NCBI GenBank assembly: GCA_050946835.1
Contig: JBMNVN010000010.1
Coordinates: forward strand, 5,562 to 69,561
Direction: 5' to 3'
Source: UBA1447 sp002329225
Lineage (GTDB): Bacteria; Bacillota; Clostridia; Oscillospirales; Acutalibacteraceae
DNA length: 64,000 bases
The notes beneath the pieces are model-generated. The model ran no database searches. It was not told where the DNA came from and saw only the letters and a program-made list of their open reading frames with translations. Position 1 is the first letter of the stretch. Every line of letters starts with the position of its first letter. Shown piece after piece: positions 19,167 to 27,690 of the stretch. Both the position numbers and the translations under genes were made by a program.

Positions 19167-19458
19167 ATATCAAAACCGCTGACCAAGATTAGTAGGGTCG
19201 TCAACCACCTCAAAGAGAGTCGCAGACGGTGTAATTGCGGCAGGCAGGGTCGATTTGAATGGGCTTGCGAGGGCAGACCGAAAGCGGAGTTTATCCGCAA
19301 GTAGTTTCTGACGGGGACTTCACCCGTTATCAGGGAAGGGTGCATGTGAAGTGCGCTAAAGCGAGAGGATGTAAATCGGTTTTATACGATTTTATCAATT
19401 AGGGTGGTACCGCAGGAGAATGGCTCTTGTCCCTTTTGGGACGGGGGTTGTTTTTTTT
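19167..19458 (+). promoter_or_regulatory. Tryptophan-specific T-box riboswitch
   Basis: The T-box core AGGGTGGTACCGCAGG is at 19401-19416, followed by a terminator stem (19424-19433 with 19438-19447) and a T run to 19458. Upstream, stem I has the AGAGAG/GGTG loop elements (about 19214-19241), and the 3' side of the stem has GAA-TGG-GC with TGG at 19260-19262 in the expected specifier position. TGG is the Trp codon, matching trpB downstream. Uncharged tRNA-Trp would pair with the specifier and the T-box bulge, favour the antiterminator and switch trpB on. The stretch 18978-19618 has no large gene; it holds this leader, the terminator before it and the small leader ORF. Confidence 0.92.
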
Positions 19459-19477
19459 ACTGAAAGGAGTGGTTTTT

Positions 19478-19525
19478 ATGACAAAACTTAATAACCGAAA
19501 TGAACTGACGGTCTTTCGATGGTGA
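19478..19525 (+). CDS. Putative 15-aa leader peptide ending Arg-Trp-stop
   Basis: ATG 19478 has a strong AAGGAG at 19464-19469 with 8-nt spacing. The ORF reads MTKLNNRNELTVFRW then TGA. It lies after the T-box terminator and 93 bp before trpB, so it is translated only when the T-box reads through. A single Trp codon is directly before the stop. It may be a second tryptophan-sensing layer or simply a decayed gene start; no clear terminator hairpin follows it, only a short stem near AATGGATATCAGCCATT (19547-19563). Confidence 0.4.
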   Translation: MTKLNNRNELTVFRW

Positions 19526-19618
19526 CAGTTATAAAAAAACAAAACCTAATGGATATCAGCCATTTAAGTATTATTACTGAAAATTTAATTGTTTCTAAAA
19601 TTGAAAGGAGCGGCAGAA

Positions 19619-20995
19619 ATGTCAAACAAAAATAATGTCCCTTATCGTATTAATCTTCCGGAAGAACTTATCCCCCGGCAATGGTATAACCTGCGCGCCG
19701 ATATGAAAGAAAAGCCTGACCCCATGCTGCACCCCGGCACACTTAAGCCCTTAACCGAAGAAGAACTTTATCCTATTTTTTGCAAAGAGCTTTCCCGTCA
19801 GGAACTGGACGATACCACACAGTATATTGATATTCCCCAAGGCATAATCGATTTTTATAAAATGTGCCGTCCGTCACCCCTTATTCGGGCTTACTGCCTT
19901 GAAAAAGAACTGGGAACTCCCGCCAAACTCTACTACAAATTTGAGGGCAACAATACCTCCGGCAGCCATAAATTGAATACCGCCATTGCTCAGGCCTATT
20001 ATGCCAAAGAGGAGGGCATAACTTCTCTCACTACTGAAACCGGCGCCGGACAGTGGGGAACCGCAATGGCAATGGCCTGTGCCTACTATCGCATTCCACT
20101 TATTGTTTATATGGTAAGCGGCAGTTATAATCAGAAGCCTTATCGTAAAAGTGTTATGGAAACCTTTGGAGCCTCAATCTTCAGCAGTCCTTCGGACACA
20201 ACAAAGGTCGGCCGTGATATTCTTGAGAAGTTCCCGGGCACCTCGGGCTCGCTGGGCATCGCCATCTCCGAAGCGGTGGAAAAAGCCGTTACCACCCCAA
20301 ATACCAGATATGTCTTGGGTTCGGTGTTAAATCATGTTCTTCTCCATCAGTCCATTATAGGTTTGGAGACAAAAGCTGCTATGGACATGTACGATGAGTA
20401 TCCCGATATTGTAATAGGCTGTGCCGGCGGCGGCTCCAACTTGGGCGGATTCATTGCGCCCTATATGAAAGACAAGATTGAGGGCAAAAGCGATATCCGC
20501 TTTATCGCAGTGGAACCCGCTTCCTGTCCATCCCTCACACGGGGTAAATATGCCTATGACTTTGGCGATACGGGCAAGATGACTCCGCTGATGAAAATGT
20601 ACACCTTGGGCTGCGAGTTCATCCCCTCCTCCAACCATGCGGGCGGTCTGCGCTATCACGGCATGGCATCAGTCCTAAGCAAACTTTATCACGACGGATA
20701 TATGGATGCGGTTTCCGTGAAACAAACGGAAATCTTCGACGCAGCCGTTACTTTCTCCAGATGTGAAGGACTGCTCCCGGCACCCGAGTCTTCACACGCC
20801 ATCAAGGCTGCGATGGATGAAGCGCTTAAATGCAAAGAGACCGGCGAGGAAAAGACAATTCTCTTTAATCTTACCGGTACCGGCTATTTTGACCTGTCAG
20901 GGTATGACTCCTATTTAAGGGGCGAAATGCAGGATTACATCCCGACAGATGAAGAACTGCAAAAATCGTTTGATTCTTTACCCGTGATTAAGTAA
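19619..20995 (+). CDS. trpB: Tryptophan synthase beta chain, TrpB2 type
   Basis: 458 aa, longer than the usual ~400-aa TrpB1, with the extended N-terminus typical of TrpB2. It joins indole (or serine plus indole) to make tryptophan using PLP; the PLP lysine is in SGSHKLNTA (about residues 110-118), and GCAGGGSNLGG near 275-285 is the phosphate-binding loop. ETGAGQWGTA is the catalytic Glu segment. ATG 19619 has AAAGGAG at 19604-19610. No trpA is adjacent, as is common for TrpB2, which may work as an indole-salvage enzyme. Controlled by the Trp T-box upstream. Confidence 0.93.
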   Translation: MSNKNNVPYRINLPEELIPRQWYNLRADMKEKPDPMLHPGTLKPLTEEELYPIFCKELSRQELDDTTQYIDIPQGIIDFYKMCRPSPLIRAYCLEKELGTPAKLYYKFEGNNTSGSHKLNTAIAQAYYAKEEGITSLTTETGAGQWGTAMAMACAYYRIPLIVYMVSGSYNQKPYRKSVMETFGASIFSSPSDTTKVGRDILEKFPGTSGSLGIAISEAVEKAVTTPNTRYVLGSVLNHVLLHQSIIGLETKAAMDMYDEYPDIVIGCAGGGSNLGGFIAPYMKDKIEGKSDIRFIAVEPASCPSLTRGKYAYDFGDTGKMTPLMKMYTLGCEFIPSSNHAGGLRYHGMASVLSKLYHDGYMDAVSVKQTEIFDAAVTFSRCEGLLPAPESSHAIKAAMDEALKCKETGEEKTILFNLTGTGYFDLSGYDSYLRGEMQDYIPTDEELQKSFDSLPVIK

Positions 20996-21008
20996 AACAC
21001 ATAATCCG

Positions 21009-21041
21009 GCGGCGGTTGATTTGAATCAAATCAACCGCCGC
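21009..21041 (+). terminator. Bidirectional hairpin terminator between trpB and the PHP gene
   Basis: 14-bp perfect stem (21009-21022 with 21028-21041), 5-base loop, followed by TCATCTTTT. It lies between two convergent genes. Confidence 0.75.
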
Positions 21042-21066
21042 TCATCTTTTATGTGGTCTGTATAGT

Positions 21067-22272
21067 TTAATTCGTTGCACTTAACTGCCGTTTCGTTTCT
21101 GCCTGTTCCCTTTCGATAAGTTTCCAAGTGGCATCAATCAAATGCTTGAACTGCGGCTTTGCAAGTTGCTCACAAATAAAAGATTGACGGGGCGAGTTTA
21201 TATCTTCACCTGAAATTTCGATAAAGCCGTGTTCCCTGCACATTTTTTGAACCCTTTTGAGTTGGGCATCCGTGTTGCGTGAGGGCATATAGGTAATGGC
21301 GTTAATCCCCTGTTCATTAAGAACCTCAAAAAGCAGATCCAGAAAATCGTCCTCGAATTTTTGACTCTTTTTGTCCCCTGTTACGGATTCTCCCACATCA
21401 CCAAGATAAGCGTAGCAAAGAAGGCTCCCCGTTTTCCGAGCCAATCGGGAAAGTTCAGAAATATGCATACATTCCGTTGTAGCCGGTATATAAAAGCGAG
21501 ACACTAATTCAGCTTTGAGCACTCCCAGCAAATCATAGAGAAAATACGGATTTTTCCTGTCGGAAAGTTGGCTTCTCTGTTTTTCCGTTAAGAGCAGGCT
21601 CATTTTCTCCGCTAAAAAATCGGCTGTATTTTCCTTGCCCGCTTTCTGCTCAATCTTTTCCCCCAATGCAAAAAGCAAATGCCGTTCCGTTACGGTTCCG
21701 CCGACCGAGTACTGAGAAATCGGCAAAACTTCTTTTTCAAAATCCAACTCTATTCCAAAAGGCAACATAAGAGAATTAAGGTTCTCTACCATTTTTACAT
21801 TGCGCAAATTTCTTTCTTCACGCAGGGGCTTAAATACATTCTGCAAATATTCCACTTGAGTATGGGGAACTCCGTGCAACGCCATATAAATGTTGCCTGT
21901 CTGGTCGGGATTGTTGACACGAAGATTTTCCAACGGGGTTCCGGCAAGGCTTACCCTGCATTCCAATCCGATTGTTGTGGCAATACCCGCTATCTTGCCC
22001 GCCTCAATAAACTCCGAGGCGCCCGCTATGGTGTCGTGGTCCATCAATCCCGCCGTCTGTAAACCCGCTGCCCGGGCATAGTATACAGCCGCTGTGGGAG
22101 AATAGGGAGAAAAGGAGTAGGTGGTATGAATATGATTATTTGCATACATCAGTAAAACCGCAGGCCGTTCTTTTTCTTCCCCGATAATTCTCCTAAGTGC
22201 TTCCAAACGGCAAGCGGGATTCGGATTATTCAATTGATTGAGATTCAGCACAAATATTACCGCCTTAAGCAA
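21067..22272 (-). CDS. PHP-domain protein
   Basis: 401 aa. NNHIHTTYSFSPYSP at about residues 45-59 gives the HxH metal pair of the PHP (polymerase and histidinol phosphatase) fold; GLMDHDTIAGA and the following GLECRVS carry the next His/Asp and Glu ligands. Function is probably a metal-dependent phosphoesterase, but it is not a DNA polymerase or HisK by length. The 5' end is uncertain: the longest frame starts at a TTG (22272) without a clear ribosome site, and GTG or ATG codons further in are possible. It is the last gene of an operon with the dehydrogenase (gap ~32 bp) and the aldolase, so a role in the same sugar pathway is inferred. Confidence 0.75.
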   Translation of the reverse strand: MLKAVIFVLNLNQLNNPNPACRLEALRRIIGEEKERPAVLLMYANNHIHTTYSFSPYSPTAAVYYARAAGLQTAGLMDHDTIAGASEFIEAGKIAGIATTIGLECRVSLAGTPLENLRVNNPDQTGNIYMALHGVPHTQVEYLQNVFKPLREERNLRNVKMVENLNSLMLPFGIELDFEKEVLPISQYSVGGTVTERHLLFALGEKIEQKAGKENTADFLAEKMSLLLTEKQRSQLSDRKNPYFLYDLLGVLKAELVSRFYIPATTECMHISELSRLARKTGSLLCYAYLGDVGESVTGDKKSQKFEDDFLDLLFEVLNEQGINAITYMPSRNTDAQLKRVQKMCREHGFIEISGEDINSPRQSFICEQLAKPQFKHLIDATWKLIEREQAETKRQLSATN

Positions 22273-22304
22273 TGAGTTGTTTTTTGAGCCGCAACTATTA
22301 ACCC

Positions 22305-23183
22305 TTATGAGAGCATAACCTGTCCACCCGTTACGGGTATGGCCTGCCCTGTTTCAAAGCACTGTTCCACACAATAGAAAACCGCTTTTGCCACATCCTC
22401 CGGCATACAGCCCCTGTTAATAGGGGTAAGGGAAAGATAATGCTTTTTAACATCTTCTATCGTTTTTGCTCCGGATACTTTACCGGCTTTTAGGTATTGA
22501 ACAAACAAGCCCTTTTCGGGGTCAGACCAAAGCGGGCCGTCATAATAATTACCGGGGCAAACCGCATTTACTTTTATTTGAAAAGGTGCAAGTTCCAAGG
22601 CAAAACTCTGTGTAAGTCCTATTCCGCCGAACTTCCCTCCGGCATAGGCAAAATTATTTTTAGAGCCCGTTAATCCGGACTTTGAGTTAATCTGAATAAT
22701 ATCGCTCCACATTTTATTGTTCGCCTCATACTGGGCTTTCATAATCTCCGAGGCGTATTTGGCACAATAAAAATAACCGGTATAGTTTACCTTGTTGACT
22801 CTTTCAAAAGTAGCCGAGTCCATTTCCGAAAGGGAGCCGGCTTTAAGAATACCTGCATTTGACACCATAATATCAAGCCCGCCGAAAACTTCCACCGCAT
22901 CACAAACCATGGATTTAACCGATTCTTCATCACTTACATCCACGGAAACAAAAGCCGCTCTGCCACCTAATTCGGCAATAGCCGTTTCCGCCGCTTCCTT
23001 TTGCATGGGCAGGTCTGCCAAAATCACTGCCGCTCCCTGCATGTGCATTTGTTTTGCAAGACCTAAGCCCAACCCTTGGGCGGCACCGGTTACAACCGCA
23101 ATTTTACCCGCCAAACGGCCGGCTGATTCAGGGCGGCTGTTCACATTTTCTTTGGCTGTTTGCTTTGCTTTTTCAAGTGTCAT
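22305..23183 (-). CDS. Short-chain dehydrogenase (SDR), rhamnulose-type pathway partner
   Basis: 292 aa. VTGAAQGLGLGLA is the TGxxxGxG cofactor loop, VSNAGIL the NAG motif, and the catalytic set is present as S...YAGGK (INSKSGL, then YAGGKFG). Start ATG 23183 has GAGGAG upstream; the longer frame to 23210 is less likely. The protein resembles the dehydrogenase half of bifunctional class II aldolase/alcohol dehydrogenases (RhaD/YuxG type) and sits directly after a separate aldolase gene, so it likely reduces or oxidises the aldehyde made by that aldolase. Specific substrate is inferred from this arrangement only. Confidence 0.82.
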   Translation of the reverse strand: MTLEKAKQTAKENVNSRPESAGRLAGKIAVVTGAAQGLGLGLAKQMHMQGAAVILADLPMQKEAAETAIAELGGRAAFVSVDVSDEESVKSMVCDAVEVFGGLDIMVSNAGILKAGSLSEMDSATFERVNKVNYTGYFYCAKYASEIMKAQYEANNKMWSDIIQINSKSGLTGSKNNFAYAGGKFGGIGLTQSFALELAPFQIKVNAVCPGNYYDGPLWSDPEKGLFVQYLKAGKVSGAKTIEDVKKHYLSLTPINRGCMPEDVAKAVFYCVEQCFETGQAIPVTGGQVMLS

Positions 23184-23231
23184 TTCTCTCTCCTCTTTCA
23201 GAAATAGCATTTTGCTTTTACAAAATACTTA

Positions 23232-24335
23232 TCAGGCCTGTTTTTGACGGTATGATTCCACCTCCCAATTGACAATAAAGTCGATTAAATCATCTTCCAT
23301 ATGCAACGGGCCGCCAAAACTTTCGGAATAAACCGCAATTTTTACAGCGTCGTTAAACAGTTTTTTTGCAAGCACCGCTTCCTTTTCGGTTGAAGCTAAG
23401 GAAAAAAAACCCATACCCTTCAAAAGGATGATTTTAGGCGGATAACCGTTTTTTTCCGAATACAGGTTGTATTGCTTCTCAAAGTCATTAACACTTTCCA
23501 AATAGAGAGGATAAGCCTTGCAATATACAATGTGATCGGGAGTAAAAGGCTTCAACAACGGTTGAGCCTCTGAAAGATTTGCACTGAGTCTCAGGGCCTC
23601 CGCACCGGAATCGCGGCAAATGTAAACGCTTTTTCCCAATACATTTCGTATAGCCGTTTTCATCTGTTCAGGTCCGTCATTTGGAAGTTTCGTTTGAGAC
23701 ATGTCAGGCAACCTCTTTATCCGAGTTGAGATCTTGTTCAATATATCCTTAAGGCGGTTTTCAAGCTCCTCCGGGCTGTTAGCCGCTATAAATATACCGT
23801 GATTTTGCATTATTAAAACATTGGCCGTCTTACCGTTTTTAATGCTGTAATCTTCCATGGCGGAAAAGCAGGCCTTTGCCAACAAATATCCGGGCTTAGT
23901 GGAACCAATCCAGATAAAGTCATTGCCGAACAATTCCTCTGCCGACTCTTTTCCCCGTTTTGCGCAGGTAAGGGCATTAACAATGGCAGGATGCAGATGA
24001 AGAACAAAGGTTTGAGGAAAAATGCCGTGCAGGGAAGTTTCCACGCTCGGGCGTTTCCGCTCTTCCCCGGGGAGCCTGGCCGCCATCAAATCTTTCAAAA
24101 CAAGGGCTTCTCTGACAGCGTCATCGTCAGGATAATCTTTTGTAAACATCTCGTCCAGCTTACGCCTGTCCATCTTTACAAAGCCTTCTTCATTAATGCC
24201 GGCAAGGGGAAAACCGGAAGCCTTTACATAGAGTATATTCCCCTCTTTTGCCGAAGTATTCCCGCCTCCTGCGAGCACCAGTTCCTCATCGGCGCCGTAT
24301 TTGTTTGAAAACTTTATCAACTCTTTAAGAACCAT
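23232..24335 (-). CDS. Class II aldolase/adducin family protein
   Basis: 367 aa. LAGGGNTSAKEG near residue 22 and FVLHLHPAIVNALTCA near 133-148 carry the phosphate-binding Gly/Asn/Ser loop and the HxH zinc ligands; IMQNHGIFIAA near 190 gives the third zinc His. This is the aldolase part of RhaD-like bifunctional enzymes, which cleave sugar-1-phosphates such as rhamnulose- or fuculose-1-phosphate into DHAP and lactaldehyde. Here it stands alone, with the SDR half encoded 48 bp downstream. ATG 24335 follows AAAGGGGC. First gene of a three-gene minus-strand operon. Confidence 0.82.
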   Translation of the reverse strand: MVLKELIKFSNKYGADEELVLAGGGNTSAKEGNILYVKASGFPLAGINEEGFVKMDRRKLDEMFTKDYPDDDAVREALVLKDLMAARLPGEERKRPSVETSLHGIFPQTFVLHLHPAIVNALTCAKRGKESAEELFGNDFIWIGSTKPGYLLAKACFSAMEDYSIKNGKTANVLIMQNHGIFIAANSPEELENRLKDILNKISTRIKRLPDMSQTKLPNDGPEQMKTAIRNVLGKSVYICRDSGAEALRLSANLSEAQPLLKPFTPDHIVYCKAYPLYLESVNDFEKQYNLYSEKNGYPPKIILLKGMGFFSLASTEKEAVLAKKLFNDAVKIAVYSESFGGPLHMEDDLIDFIVNWEVESYRQKQA

Positions 24336-24505
24336 ATTTCGCCCCTTTGCTTTGCGGTTGCAAAGATATAATCACAGGTCATACTTTACCACACAAGGAC
24401 ATAAAAATAAACCCCGGCAACCGCTTATACCCGGCAAGCGGTTATGTTTCGGATTGAAAAAGATGATTGAAATTAGCCTTGATTGTAGCAAAAATTGCTT
24501 AAAGA

Positions 24506-24514
24506 TGATAGAAT
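24506..24514 (+). promoter_or_regulatory. Extended -10 element, possible BREX operon promoter
   Basis: TGA-TAGAAT at 24506-24514 is an extended -10. No good -35 is at the right distance (TTGATT at 24479 is too far). The 24336-24642 gap also holds a short 8-bp stem at 24419-24443 and the long inverted repeat at 24555-24594. Confidence 0.35.
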
Positions 24515-24554
24515 AAGTGAAACTTTTTAATCTAGTACAAAGATTTAACTCGAC

Positions 24555-24594
24555 AACACCTTTTAACAGCATCTAAAGCATCTGTTAAGGTGTT
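24555..24594 (+). repeat. Inverted repeat in the leader of the BREX operon
   Basis: Left arm 24555-24569 and right arm 24582-24594 pair over 13 bp with a 2-base bulge (TT at 24561-24562) and a 12-base loop. It lies between the putative -10 and the first start codon. It could be an operator or an RNA hairpin that limits expression. Confidence 0.6.
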
Positions 24595-24642
24595 TAATTG
24601 TAGGTGGATAATCTTTGGGAATTTATTTAAGAGGAAGACGCC

Positions 24643-27600
24643 ATGGCGATCAGAATCCCTTGGGATGAAGAAGAAACCGCACTTTTGATTGACACTTATC
24701 TTCAAGTTGAAGCGAAACAGCTTACTTTGAAAGAAGCTGTTCCCCTCTTATCAAACCAACTACGTCAACGGGCTAAATGGTTGGGCATTGAGATAGATGG
24801 TATATTCCGGAATGAAAACGGAATTAGCATGAGGCTTTCAGAAATCCAATATCTGATGACAGATGGTGACTTCGGGCTTAAGAACACTTCAAACTTGTTT
24901 AAAGACATGGTTCATCTTTACAAAACAAACATGAGGCTGTTTAAAGAGATATTGAAAAAAGCAAAACAAGAGATTAATTTGAGCGAACATTCTAAAAAAA
25001 GCTTTATGGAATGGTTGTCCAATCAGGTAACCGCTGAAAAGCTCTCTGAAATGGAAAAAGTTTATTCATTTGTCGAAGATTATGCGATATCTAAAAAGTT
25101 GTTGCAAATACCTTTTTTTGAGGTGTCAGAGGCAAAAGTCATTGCGAGTCTGCGTATAGCCATTAAAAAAGATTGGGGTTTACGAGTTTGGCAAAGAAAA
25201 AAAATTACCGACATGTTCGAGGCATGCAATTACTATGAACGCTATTTGGTAAACAGACAGAAAGAAACGGAGGGAAGGTCCAAAAGCGTTTCATTTGTTA
25301 AACCGGTCGATGTAGTTAATAAAAAACTTGACACTCCAAATAATCCTAATGATAATTTAGAAAAACATCAGGGTAATCATTCAAACACTGAAAACACTGT
25401 AAAAGAAGAGTCGCAGCCCTATAACGCAAACGATAATGGCCTCAATTTTGTAGACTTCACCAGTTCAAACAACACATACCTACACACAAAGCCGGTCTAT
25501 CTTGAGTATTTCGGGAAGCGGCATGAAGCTGATAGTTGGAGTGAAATGTATGTTTGTGTGCTTGCCTGCCTGCTTGACGATTATCCGGATAAAATCTTTG
25601 GTTTATCAAAAAACTCTTTGCAAAATGGCGGAGAGATGTGGCTTGGCGACATAAGACATCGAAGCCAAATGTCTCAACCAAGAAAGTTTGCTAAAGGTAT
25701 GTTTGCGGAAGTTAATTTGAGCACTTTCGAAATAGTTCAACGAATCCGCCATTTGTTGGACTACTGTTTGGTAGATGTTGAAAATTTAGTCGTAGCTTAC
25801 CGCAATATTCAAAAAGAAACAAATGAAACAACGATTCAACAGCTGATATACAAACAGAAAAAAGCCGTGACAGCACCGTCCTTGGCTGAAAACAAAGTTG
25901 TTGAAGGCGACCCCTTACATCTTTTGCTCAGAGATGCGGGTTTAGAATTTATTGACAATCGCCAAAACGGTGGAAATCTATGGATTGTCGGAGATAATAG
26001 GCTAATTCCGGTTATTGAACAGCTACAAAAAATGGGACTTTCTTTTCGTTTTAAAAAAGAAGGCGGCAGAAAATCCGGCGGCAGGCCGGCTTGGTGGACA
26101 AGGGATACCCTTCCTGCAGGTAAAGAACTGACGGCTTTAACTGTACCGAAAAACTGCTTAACAACTCCGCCCTCATCAACAGCAGAATTAAGCAAAGAAC
26201 GATATAATGATTTGTTAAAACAAGCATTAAACAAAGTAACGGAAAACAGACCCGAAAGCAAATTCAGTATAATATTAAAGGAAAATCAATTTCAGCGAGG
26301 CATTTTCATAAACTCCGTCATTGATATAAAACGTTTTCGACAACAGTGGCAAAAAAGGTATGGTGAAGAGCTTACATGCAATGATTTAGAAGTTGAGGCC
26401 AAATTACGTCAATCAGGCGTTGTCCACGATGGCAAAGTATACCATTTAGACAACTTAATTTCACCGTCAAATCGGAAGATGTTGCTTAAATTTGTTCACC
26501 GCTGGATGGTAGAAGAAGATAAAGCACCGATTTATTATGAAGCGCTCTATAAAGCTTTTTCTGAGCAACTACAGATACATGGCGAAACAATAAATATGAC
26601 AATCGATATGTTGCCAACCTGTTTAGAGGCAATAAACCCCGGATATTATCGCTTGGAAAAAAAGTTTTTAAGCTTGGGGAACAAGAAACATGATAACCAT
26701 GTGCCGGATATCATTAACCTCCTTAGAGACCGAGGCGAACCCATGAAGATTGATGAAATCTGTAATGAAATGTCACATCTAACAGAAGAGGTTATTCTCA
26801 GTACATTAAAAAAAGAAGTTTGCTTAATCAACAGCGGAAAAGACGGATATTTCCACATTGATATTTTGGATTTTAACAAAGCAAAGATAGATGAAATTGT
26901 TCGTGTGATACAATCCGAAATAAATGAAAACCATCGCATAAGCGGAATTGAACTGGCAACCTTACTACAGGAACGTCTGCCGCATATCATGGAGCCTTGT
27001 TCTCAAATCTCAAAAATCGGCTTGCGCAATGCTTTGAAGATATTGTTAGAAGACAAATTCTCATTTAAAGGTGACCTTGTAAGCCCACTTGGGAAAAAGC
27101 TGTCCGTATCGGATGTGTTTGCAGATTTTTGCCAAAAAAATGAGTGCTTCACTTTACAAGATTTACGTTCTCTTGGGGACCATGTTGGACAGATTTTTTC
27201 CAGTTACCTTGACACAGTATACGATAATGCTTTAAGGATTAGCGAAAACGATTTTGTTGCAAAGAATATGGCAAAGTTTGATGTTGAAAGTACAGATACA
27301 GCCATTGACCTGTTCTGCGCCGGCGACTATATCCCCCTTGAGGACATAACCAGTTTTAGCGCTTTCCCCAACGCCGGCTATAATTGGAATGTATTCCTGC
27401 TCCAACACTATGTATATGCATACAGTGCACGATACCGTTTGCTGCACAACGGATTCAGTGCCGGCACTGCCAAAGGCGCCATTGTGAAAAAAGATTCTCA
27501 TTATTCGGAACTTAGAGATGTGCTGATTCATGATCTTGCAAACAGCCAAGTAACCCTGAGACCGGACGATGCACTGGACTTTTTTCTGCAAAGAGGTTAT

Positions 27601-27681
27601 ATTGCCAAAAGGCGCATCTCCGACATTACAAGCATTTTATCGGCAGCAAGGGCAGACAGAAATAGCAAAATGAGAGGTTGA
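24643..27681 (+). CDS. Unrecognised 1012-aa protein upstream of brxP, likely DNA-binding
   Basis: No family was recognised with confidence. Residues 1-35 (IPWDEEETALLIDTYL) look like a Myb/SANT-type helix bundle. The next ~75 residues (FRNENGISMRLSEIQYL, then GLKNTSNLF) resemble an N-terminal module I recall from restriction- and helicase-associated proteins. Residues ~205-280 are a polar, Asn-rich linker. About 425-490, the pattern IDNRQNGGNLWIVG...PAWWTRD marks a compact domain. The last ~400 residues look like repeated winged-helix or sigma-like modules. No Walker, nuclease or methylase motif was seen. It lies 9 bp upstream of brxP on the same strand, so it is the first gene of the BREX operon. 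Start ATG 24643 follows AGAGGAAG. A regulator or DNA-recognition subunit is an inference. Confidence 0.7.
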   Translation: MAIRIPWDEEETALLIDTYLQVEAKQLTLKEAVPLLSNQLRQRAKWLGIEIDGIFRNENGISMRLSEIQYLMTDGDFGLKNTSNLFKDMVHLYKTNMRLFKEILKKAKQEINLSEHSKKSFMEWLSNQVTAEKLSEMEKVYSFVEDYAISKKLLQIPFFEVSEAKVIASLRIAIKKDWGLRVWQRKKITDMFEACNYYERYLVNRQKETEGRSKSVSFVKPVDVVNKKLDTPNNPNDNLEKHQGNHSNTENTVKEESQPYNANDNGLNFVDFTSSNNTYLHTKPVYLEYFGKRHEADSWSEMYVCVLACLLDDYPDKIFGLSKNSLQNGGEMWLGDIRHRSQMSQPRKFAKGMFAEVNLSTFEIVQRIRHLLDYCLVDVENLVVAYRNIQKETNETTIQQLIYKQKKAVTAPSLAENKVVEGDPLHLLLRDAGLEFIDNRQNGGNLWIVGDNRLIPVIEQLQKMGLSFRFKKEGGRKSGGRPAWWTRDTLPAGKELTALTVPKNCLTTPPSSTAELSKERYNDLLKQALNKVTENRPESKFSIILKENQFQRGIFINSVIDIKRFRQQWQKRYGEELTCNDLEVEAKLRQSGVVHDGKVYHLDNLISPSNRKMLLKFVHRWMVEEDKAPIYYEALYKAFSEQLQIHGETINMTIDMLPTCLEAINPGYYRLEKKFLSLGNKKHDNHVPDIINLLRDRGEPMKIDEICNEMSHLTEEVILSTLKKEVCLINSGKDGYFHIDILDFNKAKIDEIVRVIQSEINENHRISGIELATLLQERLPHIMEPCSQISKIGLRNALKILLEDKFSFKGDLVSPLGKKLSVSDVFADFCQKNECFTLQDLRSLGDHVGQIFSSYLDTVYDNALRISENDFVAKNMAKFDVESTDTAIDLFCAGDYIPLEDITSFSAFPNAGYNWNVFLLQHYVYAYSARYRLLHNGFSAGTAKGAIVKKDSHYSELRDVLIHDLANSQVTLRPDDALDFFLQRGYIAKRRISDITSILSAARADRNSKMRG

Positions 27682-27690
27682 GTAAAAACA

